Below the pieces are notes generated by a model. The model ran no database searches. It was not told where the DNA came from and was given only the letters and a program-made list of their open reading frames with translations. Positions 63,876 to 64,000 of a DNA stretch of 64,000 nucleotides are shown in pieces. This DNA is from Acidobacteriota bacterium (GTDB lineage Bacteria > Acidobacteriota > Terriglobia > Terriglobales > Acidobacteriaceae): positions 58,750-122,749 of the forward strand of contig QIBA01000050.1 in NCBI GenBank assembly GCA_003225175.1. Direction: 5' to 3'. Made by a program: the position numbers and the translations under genes. Positions within the stretch are counted from its first letter, which is position 1. The number at the start of each line of letters is the position of its first letter.

Positions 63876-64000
63876 TCAGAAGGTAATTTTCCCGACGAGC
63901 TGCAGAATGCGCGCGCCACGATCGCCCGTCAAAGCTCCAAAATTTCCTGTGGTCGTCAATTGTCCGTTTGCAGAGTTAAAGGTTGCGGTGTTCTGCACGG
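63876..64000 (-). CDS. C-terminal end of a second TonB-dependent receptor (partial)
   Basis: The last 41 codons of a gene that continues beyond the window. Read on the minus strand it ends QNTATFNSANGQLTTTGNFG, then ALTGDRGARILQLVGKITF and a TGA at 63876-63878. The G-D-R-G-A-R-I-L-Q-L...F ending is the last barrel strand of Oar-like receptors. Two such receptors in tandem are usual at acidobacterial polysaccharide loci. Confidence 0.8.
   Translation of the reverse strand, partial: VQNTATFNSANGQLTTTGNFGALTGDRGARILQLVGKITF

Overview
The window looks like chromosomal DNA of an Acidobacteriota member, most likely a soil Terriglobia/Koribacter-type organism. This is inferred from protein style, not from a marker gene. 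The signs are a giant Oar-like TonB-dependent receptor with an N-terminal carboxypeptidase-regulatory domain (plus the tail of a second one), many Tat- or Sec-exported carbohydrate enzymes, moderately high GC, and frequent GTG/TTG starts. No rRNA, tRNA, CRISPR array, phage or insertion sequence was recognised.

Layout. 0-6.4 kb: a galactarate dehydratase gene, then a response regulator, histidine kinase, outer-membrane barrel and cupredoxin in one run. 6.4-16 kb: a LytTR protein, a DUF3011 secreted protein, DNA primase, a Tat-exported amidase, an ABC ATPase, an acyl-CoA carboxylase carboxyltransferase, a FitA/VapC-type toxin-antitoxin pair and a Gly/Tyr-rich surface protein. 16-26 kb: secreted hydrolase, PQQ-like propeller, metallo-beta-lactamase-fold, zinc-ribbon and CPBP membrane proteins, small membrane proteins and a sirtuin. 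26-32.6 kb: a sigma-54 response regulator, cold-shock protein, RNA polymerase omega-like protein, RhlE-type helicase and a DUF3311/sodium-solute symporter pair. 32.6-37.3 kb: a zinc carboxypeptidase-like protein, a PRXL2/SelU-like protein with an in-frame TGA at its redox cysteine, two STAS proteins, cysteine dioxygenase and a YiaK-like reductase.

37.4-49 kb is a plant/algal polyuronide locus. A metallo-beta-lactamase/GH105 fusion, an IclR regulator, a KduI/IolB-like isomerase, KduD, an ExuT-like transporter, KDPG aldolase, a DUF4861-GH88 fusion and an alginate-lyase-family protein together would release unsaturated uronates and convert them to pyruvate and glyceraldehyde 3-phosphate. KDG kinase is not in the window.

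49.3-63.6 kb, all on the minus strand, follows a B12-type radical SAM gene with a locus for fucose-containing polysaccharide: TonB receptor, GH28, a UxaA-family dehydratase, a short-chain dehydrogenase, fuconolactonase, fucose dehydrogenase, a FucP-like permease broken by a TAG codon, a mutarotase and a GH29 fucosidase. The gene set fits the non-phosphorylating L-fucose pathway.

The observations most worth checking are: the probable selenoprotein at 33755-34282, with a SECIS-like hairpin; the CTG-start dehydrogenase at 55653-56453; the amber-interrupted permease; the lactamase-GH105 fusion; the omega-like gene between cold-shock and helicase genes; apparently leaderless promoters at three genes; and several unexplained palindromic intergenic elements.
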